Shown piece by piece: positions 21,736-33,037 of a stretch of DNA of 64,000 nucleotides. The notes beneath the pieces are model-generated. The model was not told the DNA's origin. It did no database searches and worked only from the letters and a program-made list of their open reading frames with translations. This DNA is from Haberlea rhodopensis. Lineage: Eukaryota; Streptophyta; Magnoliopsida; Lamiales; Gesneriaceae. A program made the position numbers and the translations under genes. The stretch lies in assembly GCA_907163345.1 (NCBI GenBank), contig CAJQUN010000173.1, forward strand, positions 310,001-374,000, given 5' to 3'. Each line of letters starts with the position of its first letter. Within the stretch, counting starts at the first letter, position 1.

Positions 21736-22022
21736 ATTTTAATGGCTTATGCTAAAGTCCATTGCATGGAGTAGCAACGCTAAAGTCCATTGGAAGCGAT
21801 GAAGAATCCCGCTTACATGGAGTAGCAACGCTAAAGTCCATTGCATGGAATAGCAACGCTAAAGTCCATATGAAGCGATGAAGAGTCCCGCTTATATGGA
21901 GTAGCAACGCTAAAGTCCATTGGAAGCGATGAAGAGTCCCGCTTACATGGAGTAGCAACGCTAAAGTCCATTGGAAGCGATGAAGAGTCCCGCTTACATG
22001 GAGTAGCAAGAAGCATTAAAAT
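21736..22022 (+). repeat. B hairpin module 1 (five tandem units inside a closing stem)
   Basis: The closing stem ATTTTAATG (21736-21744) pairs with CATTAAAAT (22014-22022). Five units are enclosed, each bounded by GCTA...TAGC. Three are full, with TCCAT/ATGGA and AAGCG/CGCTT stems. Two are short, with the inner stem lost but TCCAT-TGC-ATGGA still paired. One full unit has both arms extended together (TCCATAT / ATATGGA). The module is homologous to 16418-16545 in A's LTR. Confidence 0.8.
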
Positions 22023-22375
22023 GTACTAATGATAAGGGCTCAAGATGAAATATGGATTTAAAGAGGAAGGATGTCATGACATTTATTTATGAAACCATAC
22101 ATTCTTATAATGCGTTTTTATTATGTATTGAATGTTGATGCATAGCGTATATGGCTATTGTTGTTAACCCTGATGGTTGCAGGTTACAGGAAATAAGGAA
22201 TACGAAAAGGAATGATGATTATACATATGCACGGGCATCCCAAGGGCAACATGTATTATGTGGTTAGTCATTTAACACAAGGTAAATCAAGGTATGCATA
22301 AGATAGTGCATTATGATATGATACATGTTGATACGCATCGTTTTGCATATGTATATTGTGAAATATAAAGTGGGG

Positions 22376-22452
22376 ATTTCAATGCTTACACTAAGGTCCA
22401 TATGAAGTGAGGAAGGATTCCGCTTATATGGAGTAGTGAGAAGCATTGAAAT
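22376..22452 (+). repeat. B hairpin module 2a, 77-nt near-perfect hairpin
   Basis: Stems are ATTTCAATGCTT / AAGCATTGAAAT, CACTA / TAGTG, TCCATAT / ATATGGA and AAGTG / CGCTT, with an 11-nt loop. The last stem uses one G-T wobble. That is 29 pairs in 77 nt. The sequence differs from A's unit, but pairing is kept. Confidence 0.85.
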
Positions 22453-22490
22453 GCACTGATATTTCACGAGTCCAGGTTATCCTAGTGAGG

Positions 22491-22567
22491 ATTTCAATGC
22501 TTGCACTAAGGTCCATATGAAGCGAGGAAGGATTCCGCTTATATGGAGTAGTGAGAAGCATTGAAAT
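22491..22567 (+). repeat. B hairpin module 2b, second 77-nt hairpin
   Basis: This repeats module 2a 115 bp downstream, with AAGCG replacing AAGTG so the wobble becomes a C-G pair. The same 29-pair layout and an 11-nt loop (AGGAAGGATTC) are kept. Confidence 0.85.
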
Positions 22568-22602
22568 ACACTACTGATAAGTGACTCAATTCCAGGTGTA
22601 TT

Positions 22603-23000
22603 TATAGCGATGGTTCTTTCCGCTATATCTATTGGCGATAGTTCATTCCGCCAGGTGTATTTATAGCGACGGTTCATTCCGCTATATTGATTGGCGATGG
22701 TTCATTCCGCTATATCTATTGGCGATGGTTCATTCCGCCAGGTGTATTTATAGCGATGGTTCTTTCCGCTATATCTATTGGCGATGGTTCATTCCGCCAG
22801 GTGTATTTATAGCGACGGTTCATTCCGCTATATTGATTGGCGATGGTTCATTCCGCCAGGTGTATTGATAGCGATGCCTCTTTCCGCTACTATGTGGACG
22901 ATGATTCATGCTCAGGAGTATAGCGAGGTTTCATGCCACTTATTATATGACGAGGTGTCATGCCGTCGATTCTATAGCGAGGGATTTTGCCGCTATGTAC
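22603..23000 (+). repeat. B hairpin array 3: ~29-bp units with constant 11-nt loop
   Basis: Units alternate TATAGCG...CGCTATA with TGGCG...CGCCA, all around a loop like ATGGTTCATTC. Starts are near 22603, 22633, 22662, 22692, 22720, 22749, 22779, 22808 and 22838. Degraded units follow, including GACG...CGTC near 22950 and TATAGCG...CGCTAT near 22973-22995. The unit at 22692 is a hybrid (TTGGCG with CGCTATA). Reading frames across it only translate the repeats. Confidence 0.85.
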
Positions 23001-25559
23001 TCAGCACAGGATTTTGCCGCCTTCGAGCGATGGGTGCTGATTACGCACTATTATTGAGCGACGGAGACAGGTATGACGCTATATTGCTAGCGATGAGGTA
23101 TGAGATATTGCTATTTTATTAGCTTTATTTTAGCTGGCATGCATTGATATACATGTTTTATTATGCCTATTTTACTAGCATGTTAGTGGATGACATACGC
23201 TGATGTACATGTATCGTCACTAGTTGGCAATGTTTTAGATGCCATGAGTTGGCATGTGTCGTCACAGGATGACGATGAAGATGGTGTAGGAGATGTCTTA
23301 TTAGACATGCATCATCGTTACGATGATCGATGCGTTGAGTATACGTATTCAGTGGTATGCCTTGGGTGCCAGTACCGAGCACAAGGTGGCGTGTGCGACA
23401 CCGATTGACGTGACCCTTATACCGAGCGGGTTGCTCGAGGAATGGTTGGATGCGCTGTACATGTGATTGCACCGCAGCTTATGTTTGGGGGTAATCATTT
23501 TACGAGTGGTGATACCCTTGAGGTATGCTCGTTGGAATGGCTTTTTGGCCATGTTTTTGACGACAGGAGTAATCGTGGAGGAATTACGCGCTTTCTATTG
23601 ATATGACATGTGGTAGACATGGTCACACCACCCATGAGGGTGTAAGATGGGTCCTAAGGGAGTAGGATCAGGTTATGTTAAGTACATAGGGACATTGGAG
23701 TGTCCAGGGTGTATCGGCATTGAGGAATGTTGGATAAAGACCCGCTACTCTATTGAGTTTTCCTCCCATAGTATGTTATACCATGTGGAAACGTCCGTCT
23801 TGTTGGTAGGTTTGAGGTGAACCTAGAGAGGCAGCGACTGGTTTGTCTGCCGTGTGTGTGCAGCACTATGAGGGGCTTGCTAGAGCTGTTATACTGCTCG
23901 TTGGAACCAAGTTTGGCAAATCGTAAGGTGATACGATGTGGATTGTGGTGGACTCTAGTAGTCACCATGTCATTGAGGTTAAGGTTGTTCATGCCTCACT
24001 GAAACGTGTATACGTTTATATTTAATCTTGGAGACTTGTCTGGCACAGCTCAGGATGTTGGAGTACCAACAAGAGAGTCATCAGGTCGTTATTGACTCAA
24101 TCTAAGGGAACCCGTGTATTAGGGATACAATGGGTGTTATTATATCCAGTTTTTTTTCCGAACGATGGTTCGAGACTTGTGGATCTCGAGTTCGATGGCG
24201 CTTCCCTTGCGAGGAAGGAGGTAGTATTATACCTATTTGGGAATCTTTGAAAGATTCGATAAGTTGGTACAAGTGGTGTTGATTTTGGGAATCACACCGT
24301 GTATTGTTAATCGTCGATTTTCATCCTCCACTGAGTAAGGAATGACTCAGAATTGACGGTTGTGTTTGGGGCTTAGGGATATGTGGTAGATACCCGAGCC
24401 GAGTGCATTGAGTATGCATGCGACATCAGTGCTTAGGCAGGTATACCGGTGAGTATACGGATGCCAGTTATTGATTTCCTCTCTGTTAAGCATAGAGTTA
24501 TGCTATTTTAGGATGGTTAAATCTCTGATGTGAGATATGGAACACCTTGAGATTGGGAATCTCCATGGCACGATGATTATGAGTAATGATCGTGAAGTTA
24601 GTTGACTCCCTTGAGGAGGGATTTTCTTGTGAGGGTTAAGGTATTTCCCTTGTTGGTGTTTTCCTTCGAGTTATGCAACAGCCTTCCCAAGTTTGGATTG
24701 TTAAATCCGAGGATTTTCAAGGGACGGCAGGATTTTGGAGTGCTTGAGTGTCGCTGACGACACAAGCGTTGAGGATGCAATGGGTTTATTGCATGCCCCT
24801 TAAGAAATTTAAACTCTGCGGAGTCTCGGTTGTTATTTATGATCAGGACGTGATTCTTGGAACATCCGGAGGTGGACATCTTGTGCGATGTCTTTTGTTT
24901 GAATTTGTGGCCGTGAGTTGCCCAAATTAAGTTGCAATGAGGCGACTACTCCTTCGATGGAGGAAGTTTGAAAGTGGAAACCAGGTTTGGTATGTGTACA
25001 CCGTGGTTGTACTAGTGTTTCCCTCGTAACGATGTATGTTAGACATCTTGAGTCTTGGTAAAGATGTCATTGGATGATATCTACGATAGAATCAGGAGCG
25101 ATTCGAATCCTTGCAGTTTCAGTTGACTAACTGCTTTTGGATTATTAGCGTTGAGTTGTACTGACGCTCTTTGACGTTATGATGGATTTGGAAGTCTATT
25201 CCACTCCAAAGTTTGACACGAGGTCAACGTTCTTACGGTTGAGGTGTCATTCAGGACGTGTTCGTACTGTTGTATTAGATCGAAGGATGACTGACCGATC
25301 TACGGTCGTAGGTATTGGTTGTTTTGCAGTCATGAGAGGCTGACTTTTGGGATGACCCGCATCGAGGTACGTTTTGCCTCTTGGGTGATGTGTTGGTTTT
25401 GGTAAGTCGCCTTGTTTCAGAGTTGGTGAGAGGTAAGTATCCTCGCGTTTATTAATACGATTCTGATATGGTCAGGAATCGAGGTTATGGCTTCATGTTG
25501 TTGTGTAGCCTGGGTGTTACGTGATACACCAGTGCTAATTTCGAGGACGAAATTCTTTT
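23001..25559 (+). other. B internal region, 3' part: no coding capacity
   Basis: I recognise no protein domain. From ~24160 it is similar to G internal sequence (6252-7450). Near 25540 it reads like the chromovirus pol 3' tail (TTTCGAGGACGAAATTC). The longest frames are under ~100 codons with no family resemblance. It is probably a highly decayed pol scaffold kept as spacer. Confidence 0.6.
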
Positions 25560-25571
25560 AGTGGGGGATAT
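25560..25571 (+). promoter_or_regulatory. Element B polypurine tract
   Basis: AGTGGGGGATAT directly abuts the 3' LTR TGTGATGACC. It would prime plus-strand synthesis. Confidence 0.85.
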
Positions 25572-28116
25572 TGTGATGACCAGGGATTATAGGTGTTAAT
25601 CCCGTAGTGTTAATAATCCCTAAAGTGGTTTTACGTGGCGATTTGGAATTTAATCGAGGTGTTGGGCCTTCTGGGCTCGTTTATTTGGGCAGTTGGGATC
25701 GTTGGATCCAGAGGTTGAGATTGTATTCACATTACGGTGTAAAACCTAAGAGTTGGGTTTTTGATGTGTCTCGGAATCTCGGGTGCTGTGTGAGCACCGG
25801 TAGGGGATTTTGGAGTTAGAGAGAGAGTTTTTGAAAACAGATGATTTTTAAGGAATCATGATGAATTTGTGGGGCTATTATTTTTTCGGGGTATTTTTGC
25901 TATAAATAGCAGTTGAACCCAAAATTTTAAGGAAAATTTCATTTTCAGCCCCAAATCTTTCTTCTCCTCCCCCGCGCGCGACTTTCCCGTCTGCCCTGCG
26001 CCCTCGCCGTTTCAGGCGCTCCGCCAGCCGCCGTCCGGCCCGCCGATCGGCGCGTGCGACCTACCCACGGCTTCGTCTCGTCCAGGCGCTCATTTCCCCT
26101 CCGGCAATTGAAAGTTTCATCGCGATTTGAAGTCGAATTTTGAGAAAGAGCGGCGATCCCCAAATTCTAGGGTTATCGATTTTGGTCGATTTTGCTTCCG
26201 ATTTTCGATTGGGTAACGTTCTTTACCCCTTTTTTCGTCCCTCTCATGTTATTCCCTGCTAAATTTGGAGGTATTGTGTTCGAATTTAAGGATTGAGTTC
26301 GAATTTGAGGATGTTGTTTCGAATTTCTTGATGTGTGGGGGTTTTATGTTCGAATTTTGGGGATTGTTGGCATGAGGATGATAATTCTTGTTAGGATTCG
26401 ATTTATTCATGCTTAAATGAATTATGATGCTTAAGTGGGATCGAATTAAGATGTTATGGTTCGAATTGCCCTAATTTGGTGAGGGTTTGATTTCGAATTT
26501 TGGGGATTTTGGCTATGGGTTGATGATTCATGTTAGGGATCATTTATTACATGTTTTAGATGATTTATGATGCTTGGTTGGGTTCGAATTGTGAGATTAG
26601 GGTTCGATTTTTGTAGGGCATTCTTGAACAAATTTCGATATTGTCTCATTTATTTCCTTCCCTGCATGTACCCTGCCCCGGGTCTTTTAAGAGGATAATT
26701 GTCGTGTGTTGACAATATTTTGAGGGATGTGGGTGTGCTTGAGCATGGGTTGCATGTTCGTAATTAATTGTGAATTATTTATCGTGTTAGCACATCATTC
26801 CTCGGGGCATGGAACTCGAGCAAGGTTTGGCTCGGACTTCGGAGATTTAAGGTACGTGCGACGTACGAGCATTACTATATATATGTGAAATGCATAAGGT
26901 GTTTTTGATTGCATTGAATGTTTTGCGTATGGTTATACATATATGTTGATATGGCCAAGGAATGACCCAAATCTTGATATCGCAGCTTGTAGCGTGCGTG
27001 ACACTAGAGTATGATGACTCTTACATGATATAAGGGGTACTGGGTTTATATGACTATATTATGAGACATTTGAGATGTCTAGGTTTGTAGAATCATGTAT
27101 TCTTCGTGAGACATTGAGATGTCTAGGTTCGTAGAATCATGTATTCATTATGAGACATTTGAGATGTCTAGGTATAATGGAAAGCGAGATTATGAAATCA
27201 ATATTAGATATTGATATATCTATATTTGCATGTATATGAACTTGGAATCATTCATTATTGATATTTGAGAATCAGGCATGCGATGTGTAAATCAATGTGT
27301 TGGTTTACTGATTTATGAGGTTTGATGAGTTTGATGATTGTGAGAACAGGGACAGTACACGGAATCCCGGATGAGGTTGCCATCCAGGGAGTATCATTTA
27401 AATTCATTAGCATTTACCTTTGTTGTAAATTATGAATTTCATTATTATGATTATGGGATTTTGTGTATTGGTATGCTCACCCCGTTGGGGGCTGTCTCTG
27501 TTGGGACAGGTGGACAGGTACATCGATGGCTATGGAGCTGAGCTCGAGCTGTTGATTTGAGGTACTCCCAGGATCGTGGTACCAGGGCTTGATGGAGCAC
27601 GGTATCGTATAGAGTACCTATGTATACACCTGAGGATTTATACATATTCATGATGCTCGCATGTGAGCACGATTATACTTGTATATGGATTGTATATAAA
27701 GGCATGAGCCTATCTCTCTTTCATTTAAGGTTGCATGCAATTAGAGGTTGAATTGCTAGAATGATATGAGAGTCATTGGTGTATTATGTGTGGTGTCTTC
27801 CCTGGCTGGGAATTTACTTGTATTGCTTCTTTCTGTTGAGTATTATGCTTTCCCTGGCCGGGAATTTTGTTATGTGTTGTACTCTTTTTTTTTTGGGATA
27901 GCTCTATTTATGGGGAGACTCTGCCCAAATTTTTATAAAAGTTTACAATGTGAAAAGTGGCACCAAGGGGTTGGTAAAGGGCAAACATATGAGTCTTTCA
28001 TTGACAGGCAATGATTAAGTATCATCAGAGCTTCCCGATTGACATTTTATAGAAAGCATGTACCACACATAGTGGTTAATACACTAATCAAGGTTTAAGG
28101 GCTTGGGGTCCTTACA
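25572..28116 (+). repeat. Element B 3' LTR
   Basis: It is nearly identical to 18831-21372. Visible differences are four substitutions (near 25672, 25863, 27813 and 27830) and single-base additions in GGCCCGCC, CCCTTTTTT and a T-run near 27890. It ends CTTACA, followed by the right CCTTA duplication. Confidence 0.95.
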
Positions 28117-31100
28117 CCTTATTTATGCCATGGATACTTCAGAGGAGAAGGAAGTGAGAGCCGAGGATATTCCGGTTGTGGCGGAATTCATTGATGTGTT
28201 TCCTGATGAGATTCCGGGATTTCCGCCTGTCAGGGATGTTGAGTTTGCTATTGAGCTGCTGCCAGGGACATCAGCCATTTCTCGTGCCCCATACAGGATG
28301 GCACCGGCAGAGCTAAGGGAACTGAAGGTACAGTTACAGGAACTTCTCGACAAGGGATACATCCGTCCTAGTGTATCGCCTTGGGGTGCGCCAGTCTTGT
28401 TCGTGAAAAAGAAGGATGGATCAATGCGTCTGTGCATTGACTACAGGCAACTGAACAAGGCTACAGTGAAGAACAGATATCCGCTTCCGAGGATTGATGA
28501 TCTGTTCGACCAACTTCAGGGTACAGAGGTGTACTCTAAGATAGATTTGAGGTCAGGCTATCACCAGGTACGGGTTAGAGATGGTGATGTCCAAAAGACG
28601 GCTTTTAGAACTCGGTATGGGCACTATGAGTTCTTGGTGATGCCGTTCGGTGTGACAAATGCACCTGCAGTCTTTATGAGCCTGATGAACAGAGTATTTC
28701 AGGAGTACCTCGATCAGTTTGTGATCGTGTTTATTGATGACATCCTGGTCTATTCGAGGAATGAGGAGGATCATGCCGATCATCTGAGGATAGTACTCCA
28801 GATCCTCAGAGATCATCAGTTGTACGCCAAACTCAGCAAGTGTGAGTTTTGGCTGAACAGTGTTGCATTTTTGGGCCATATCATATCACGAGAGGGGATA
28901 TCAGTAGACCCGAGAAGATAGAGGCAGTTCTGGATTGGTCTACCCCTACTTCAGTCAGTGAGATTCGAAGTTTTCTTGGTCTGGCTGGCTATTATCGACG
29001 TTTCGTCGAGGGTTTCTCAAAGATCGCCAAGCCACTTACACAACTGACTCAGAAGGGAGTCCCATTTTGTTGGTCAGAGGCTTGTGAGCAGAGCTTCCGG
29101 GAATTAAAGCACAGACTGACTACTGCACCCGTTCTAGTGATACCCAAGGAGAACAAAGGATTTGTCCTTTATACCGATGCATCTCTACAGGGATTAGGGT
29201 GCGTACTGATGCAGGACAGACATGTAGTGGCTTACGCTTCGAGACAGTTGAAGCCACATGAGACGAGGTATCCAGTCCATGATCTGGAGTTGGCAGCTAT
29301 AGTGTTCGCCTTGAAGATATGGCGACACTACTTATATGTACCTCATTCACCATCTTCACTGATCACAAGAGCCTGAAGTTCTTGTTTACACAGGCTGAGC
29401 TGAACATGAGGCAGAGGAGATGGATGGACCTGCTGAAGGACTACGATTGTGAAATCGAATACCACCCGGGAAAAGCAAATTTGACAGCCGACGCTTTGAG
29501 TCGGAAGGTGAGGAGCACAGCAGAGGATGCTATGTCTCTATCAGCTATGTTTGGCTCCTACTGCCATTTGGGATTCGATTATGATGTATCTTCTTCACCA
29601 GTACAGGTTTTGACCTTGCTAGCTGAGCCTGTTATATATGATCACATCAGGAAGGCTCAGGGGACCGATGCAGAGGTTCAGAGATGGATGTTAGTGGTTC
29701 TTTCAGGACAGCCATCGAGATTCAGAGTGGCTGAGGACGGCTCTCTGAGGCTCGGCGACAGATGGGTGGTTCCAGATACACCCGAGTTGCGCCAAGGTAT
29801 ATTACAGCGAGCTCATTGCAGCAGGATGAGTATCCATCCAGGTGGGAAGAAGATGTATAAAGATCTACGCAGCCAGTTCTGGTGGAGGCGTATGAAACAG
29901 GATGTCACATCTTTTGTCAAGCGTTGTTTGATTTGTCAGCAAGTGAAAGCTGAGAGACAAAGGCCTGGAGGTGAACTAAGAAGTTTAGAGGTACCCGAGT
30001 GGAAGTGGCAGCACGTATCTATGGATTTCGTGACCCACTTGCCGAGGACTGTTTCGAGTTTTGATGCCATCTGGGTAGTCGTGGACAGATTGACTAAGAG
30101 TGCTCATTTCATTCCCTACTGTATGACCTTCACGCACTTAAGGATGGCGCAGTTATATGTCAGAGATGTGGTGAGACTGCACCGGATCCCTGTTTCGATT
30201 GTGTCAGATCGAGATCCGCGGTTTACATCTCACTTTTGGGAAGGTCTGCAGACAGCTCTAGGTACAGAGTTGAGGTTGAGCACAACCTATCACCCCCAGA
30301 CGGACGGATAGACCGAGCGTACGATACAGACGCTCGAAGATATGTTGAGGGCTTGTGTGCTGGAGTTCGACACTTCATGGCAGGACTCGATAGCCTTGGT
30401 GGAATTTTCTTACAACAACAGCTACCAGGCAAGTATACAGATGGCTCCTTTCGAGGCCCTCTATGGTAGGCGTTGTAGGTCACCCTTGTATTGGGATGAC
30501 ATAGACCGTAAGTCGGTTGGAGGACCTGAGTTGGTTCAGGAAATGGAAGAGAAAGTTAAGGTTATCAGAACAAAGATGAAGGCAGCTCAGGATAGACAGG
30601 CAGCATATGCCAATCAGCGGCGTAGACCGTTGGAAGTTTCAGTTAGGCGACAGAGTATTTTTAAAGATCTCACCCTTCAGAGGCGTAGTACGGTTTGGGA
30701 TGCGAGGGAAGTTATCCCCGAGGTATGTAGGGCCGTATGAGATCTTACAGCGTATAGGTACTCTGGCGTACCGGTTGGCTTTACCGCCCTCTCTGTCTGG
30801 CATACACGACGTTTTTCATGTGTCTATGCTGAGGAAGTATGAGCCAGATCCTTCACATGTGTTGCAGCCTTCAGAGGTGCAGATTGAGTCCGATGTTTCT
30901 TATGTGGAGCGGCCTATCAGGATTTTGGATAGAGCAGACCGCAGACTTCGGAACAAGGTTATTCCTATGATCAAGGTACAGTGGGATCGTAGGGGTGTCG
31001 AGGAGGCCACGTGGGAGACAGAGCGACACATGGTGCAGTACTATCCAGAGCTGTTTTCTGGTATGCGTTTATGTATTGTTTTATTTCTGGTTAGCAGCAT

Positions 31101-31131
31101 GTTTGATTTCGGGACGAAATCTTATAAGTAG
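28117..31131 (+). pseudogene. Element A pol (RT-RNase H-integrase-chromodomain), frameshifted
   Basis: This continues A's frame after B (first five bases are the duplicated CCTTA). RT is recognisable (YRMAPAEL, FVKKKDGSMRLCIDYRQL, FIDDILVYS), then RNase H (YTDASLQGLG), the integrase zinc finger (HCSRMSIHPGG...CLICQQ) and core (MDFVTHLP, SDRDPRF), and a tail with VKVQWDRRGVEEATWE, typical of Tekay-type chromodomains. Four lesions break it: a 1-bp loss near 28913 (DPRR then stop), a 1-bp loss near 29336, CAG to TAG at 30309-30311 just before the catalytic Glu region, and a 1-bp gain near 30635. With B's insertion the polyprotein is non-functional. Confidence 0.92.
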
Positions 31132-31139
31132 GGGAGTAT
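31126..31139 (+). promoter_or_regulatory. Element A polypurine tract
   Basis: AAGTAGGGGAGTAT immediately precedes the LTR start. The identical tract is at 39776-39789 in C. Confidence 0.88.
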
Positions 31140-32466
31140 TGTGATATCCCCGAAATGATTATGTGGGTAATCATGCATTTAAGGGTGGTTAATTATGAAC
31201 CTATATGTTTAGGGCGTTTGTATGTGGGATTAATTTATTTAATTTGATGATGTGGTTTAGGAAGCATGTTAGGTGTTTTTAATTGTTGTGTTGATGTGGT
31301 AGAATAATAAAATATCGAGGAGGGATATTTTTATACATCGTATGAAATACTGGGACACAATTAAACACCCCAAACCACCCCACATGTAACCACCCAACCC
31401 CCACTTGCAGCCAAACCCACGCCCACCCCTGTTTTTCTGGGAAAGCATTGACTAAGCAAGCAACTTTACTTGAAGATATTTTCTTCTTGCCTCTTCCACA
31501 AATCTTCCTTCTTTTTCCCTTCATTTCTCTGCAACTTGGTCGAGTTCCAGGAGAAAAGTGATCGGGTTTTATTCTTCTTTGCATATAGAAAATTGAAGGG
31601 CAAAAGTGGTGAGGAATCACGTTTTCTTCCCAGTTTTCAGTTTCCTGGCATGCTTGTTCTTAGTAGCAGATTTAGCATGCTAGTTTAGGGTATGATGTTA
31701 TATTGTTATGAGTACCTTTATGTGATGTTTGTGAAGCCTTTAGCATGTTTAGTTAAGAAACTTGCATGCTTTATGTGCTAGATTTGTGGTAGAGAAAAGG
31801 GTTCCTCGAACATCCAAGCAGTAAAGTACTCTGTTTTTCATGATAGGAAGAGTTTTACCATGATTATTCGAAGCATGCTAACTTAGGTTTTGGTTGAACC
31901 TTCGATGTGTTTTTGTGTATGGTAATTTGTTGGAAATACCAGTATATTTCCTTGAGCATGTTGCATGTATTATGTGAAAGATTTAATCATGTGAAAAGTA
32001 GTGTTCGAAAATTCTGGGCAAGGTTCAAGTGCCCTGTTTTCTGGAAATATATGTGTGAGGAGTACTTTTATGAAGGCGTTATCATGCACGTTAAGCTTAG
32101 GTTTTGGTAACCCTTTGATGTACAAATATGCATGGTAGTTTTGTGAAGCCCTTGGCATGTTTGTTCGGGCATAATTTATGTTATATGTGTTAGTATTAAT
32201 AGCATAAAAAGAGGTGCTCAAGCATTCTGGAAATAAAAATGTCACCCTGTTTTCAGAAAAGTTGACCCAGTGCTTGTATAAGTGGTCGACGTTTATGCAC
32301 GTAGGCTTATGCTTAGGGTGTAATTTTGGATTGAATACACTCAGGGTAGTGTAGTTCAAATGCTAGCATGTTGGTCTTGGCATGTATTATGTCTTGCATG
32401 TTAGATTTAAAGGTATGAATATGTGTGTTAGGGAATTCTGGAAAAACCTGCGTTGCAATGATCGAC

Positions 32467-32568
32467 CGATCGATCGGTGTGGAACACCGATCGATCGGCC
32501 AAGGCCGTAGCCTTTTTCTTAAATTCCAACAGTTCACCGATCGATCGGTGATGAGGGCCGATCGATCG
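32467..32568. repeat. Palindrome island, A second LTR (4 sites)
   Basis: Exact CGATCGATCG copies start at 32467, 32488, 32538 and 32559 (21 | 50 | 21), as in the first A LTR. Confidence 0.95.
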
Positions 32569-32661
32569 GTAGTGCCATTTTTTTTGAAAAATGTGATTTT
32601 ATTTAAGTTTTGTTTCCGTATTATTATGAGGTGCCTAATATTGTGTTGTGTGGCAATGTAG

Positions 32662-32743
32662 AACCATCCCAGGTGCCAGCACAACCGAGGAGACAAAGTT
32701 GATTTACTCCTCTATCTTTTGGAAAGGTACGTAAGCGACGTAC
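32662..32743 (+). promoter_or_regulatory. Exon-like block plus GTACGT dyad, A second LTR
   Basis: The block AACCATCCCAGG...TTTTGGAAAG (32662-32726) is followed by GTACGT-AAGCG-ACGTAC (32727-32743). It matches 16171-16252. Confidence 0.6.
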
Positions 32744-32908
32744 GGGCATCCCAACGGTAACATGTACTTTATGTTTGTCTTTATGACACATGATGAATGC
32801 AATGTGGTGCATTATGGTTATGATACATGTTTTTATGCATTGTTTTTGCATATGTATGTTGTGAAATATAAGAGGTGTATTTCACGAGTCAAAGTTATCT
32901 TAGTAAGG

Positions 32909-33037
32909 ATTTTAATGGCTTACGCTAAAGTCCATTGGAAGCGATGAAGAATTCCGCTTACATGGAGTAGCAACGCTAAAGTCCATTGGAAGCGAGGAAG
33001 AATTCCGCTTACATGGAGTAGCAAGAAGCATTAAAAT
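32909..33037 (+). repeat. Closed two-hairpin module, A second LTR
   Basis: The closing stem ATTTTAATG / CATTAAAAT encloses two GCTA...TAGC units. Here both right arms read ATGGA, so both units pair fully, unlike the 5' copy. Confidence 0.75.

Larger units (their letters stand above)
18831..28116 (+). mobile_element. Element B: non-coding LTR retrotransposon (LARD-like), very young
   Basis: The 9286-bp element has LTRs of 2542 and 2545 bp, a PBS, a polypurine tract and a perfect 5-bp target duplication, but no gag-pol. The 4.2-kb internal region holds hairpin arrays after the PBS and a pol-tail-like 3' end. By eye the LTRs differ by about four substitutions and three 1-bp indels, so insertion was recent. 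LTR ends (TGTGATG...GGTCCTTACA) and PBS agree with chromoviruses C and F, suggesting that their type of Gag, RT and integrase mobilised it in trans. It resembles the large retrotransposon derivatives known in plants. Confidence 0.93.

Noticed and set aside
21752..22016. Minus-strand ORFs with GTLHRFQWTLALL-like repeats
   Set aside because: Translation of the tandem hairpin module, not a protein gene.
22632..23122. Repetitive ORFs reading HSARCIYSDGSFRYI-type repeats
   Set aside because: They arise from the ~29-bp hairpin array; stop-free only because of the repeat phase.
28553..28879. Minus-strand ORFs inside A, C and F pol (e.g. 62724-62951, 63510-63743)
   Set aside because: Antisense shadows of well-supported RT/RNase H coding sequence.
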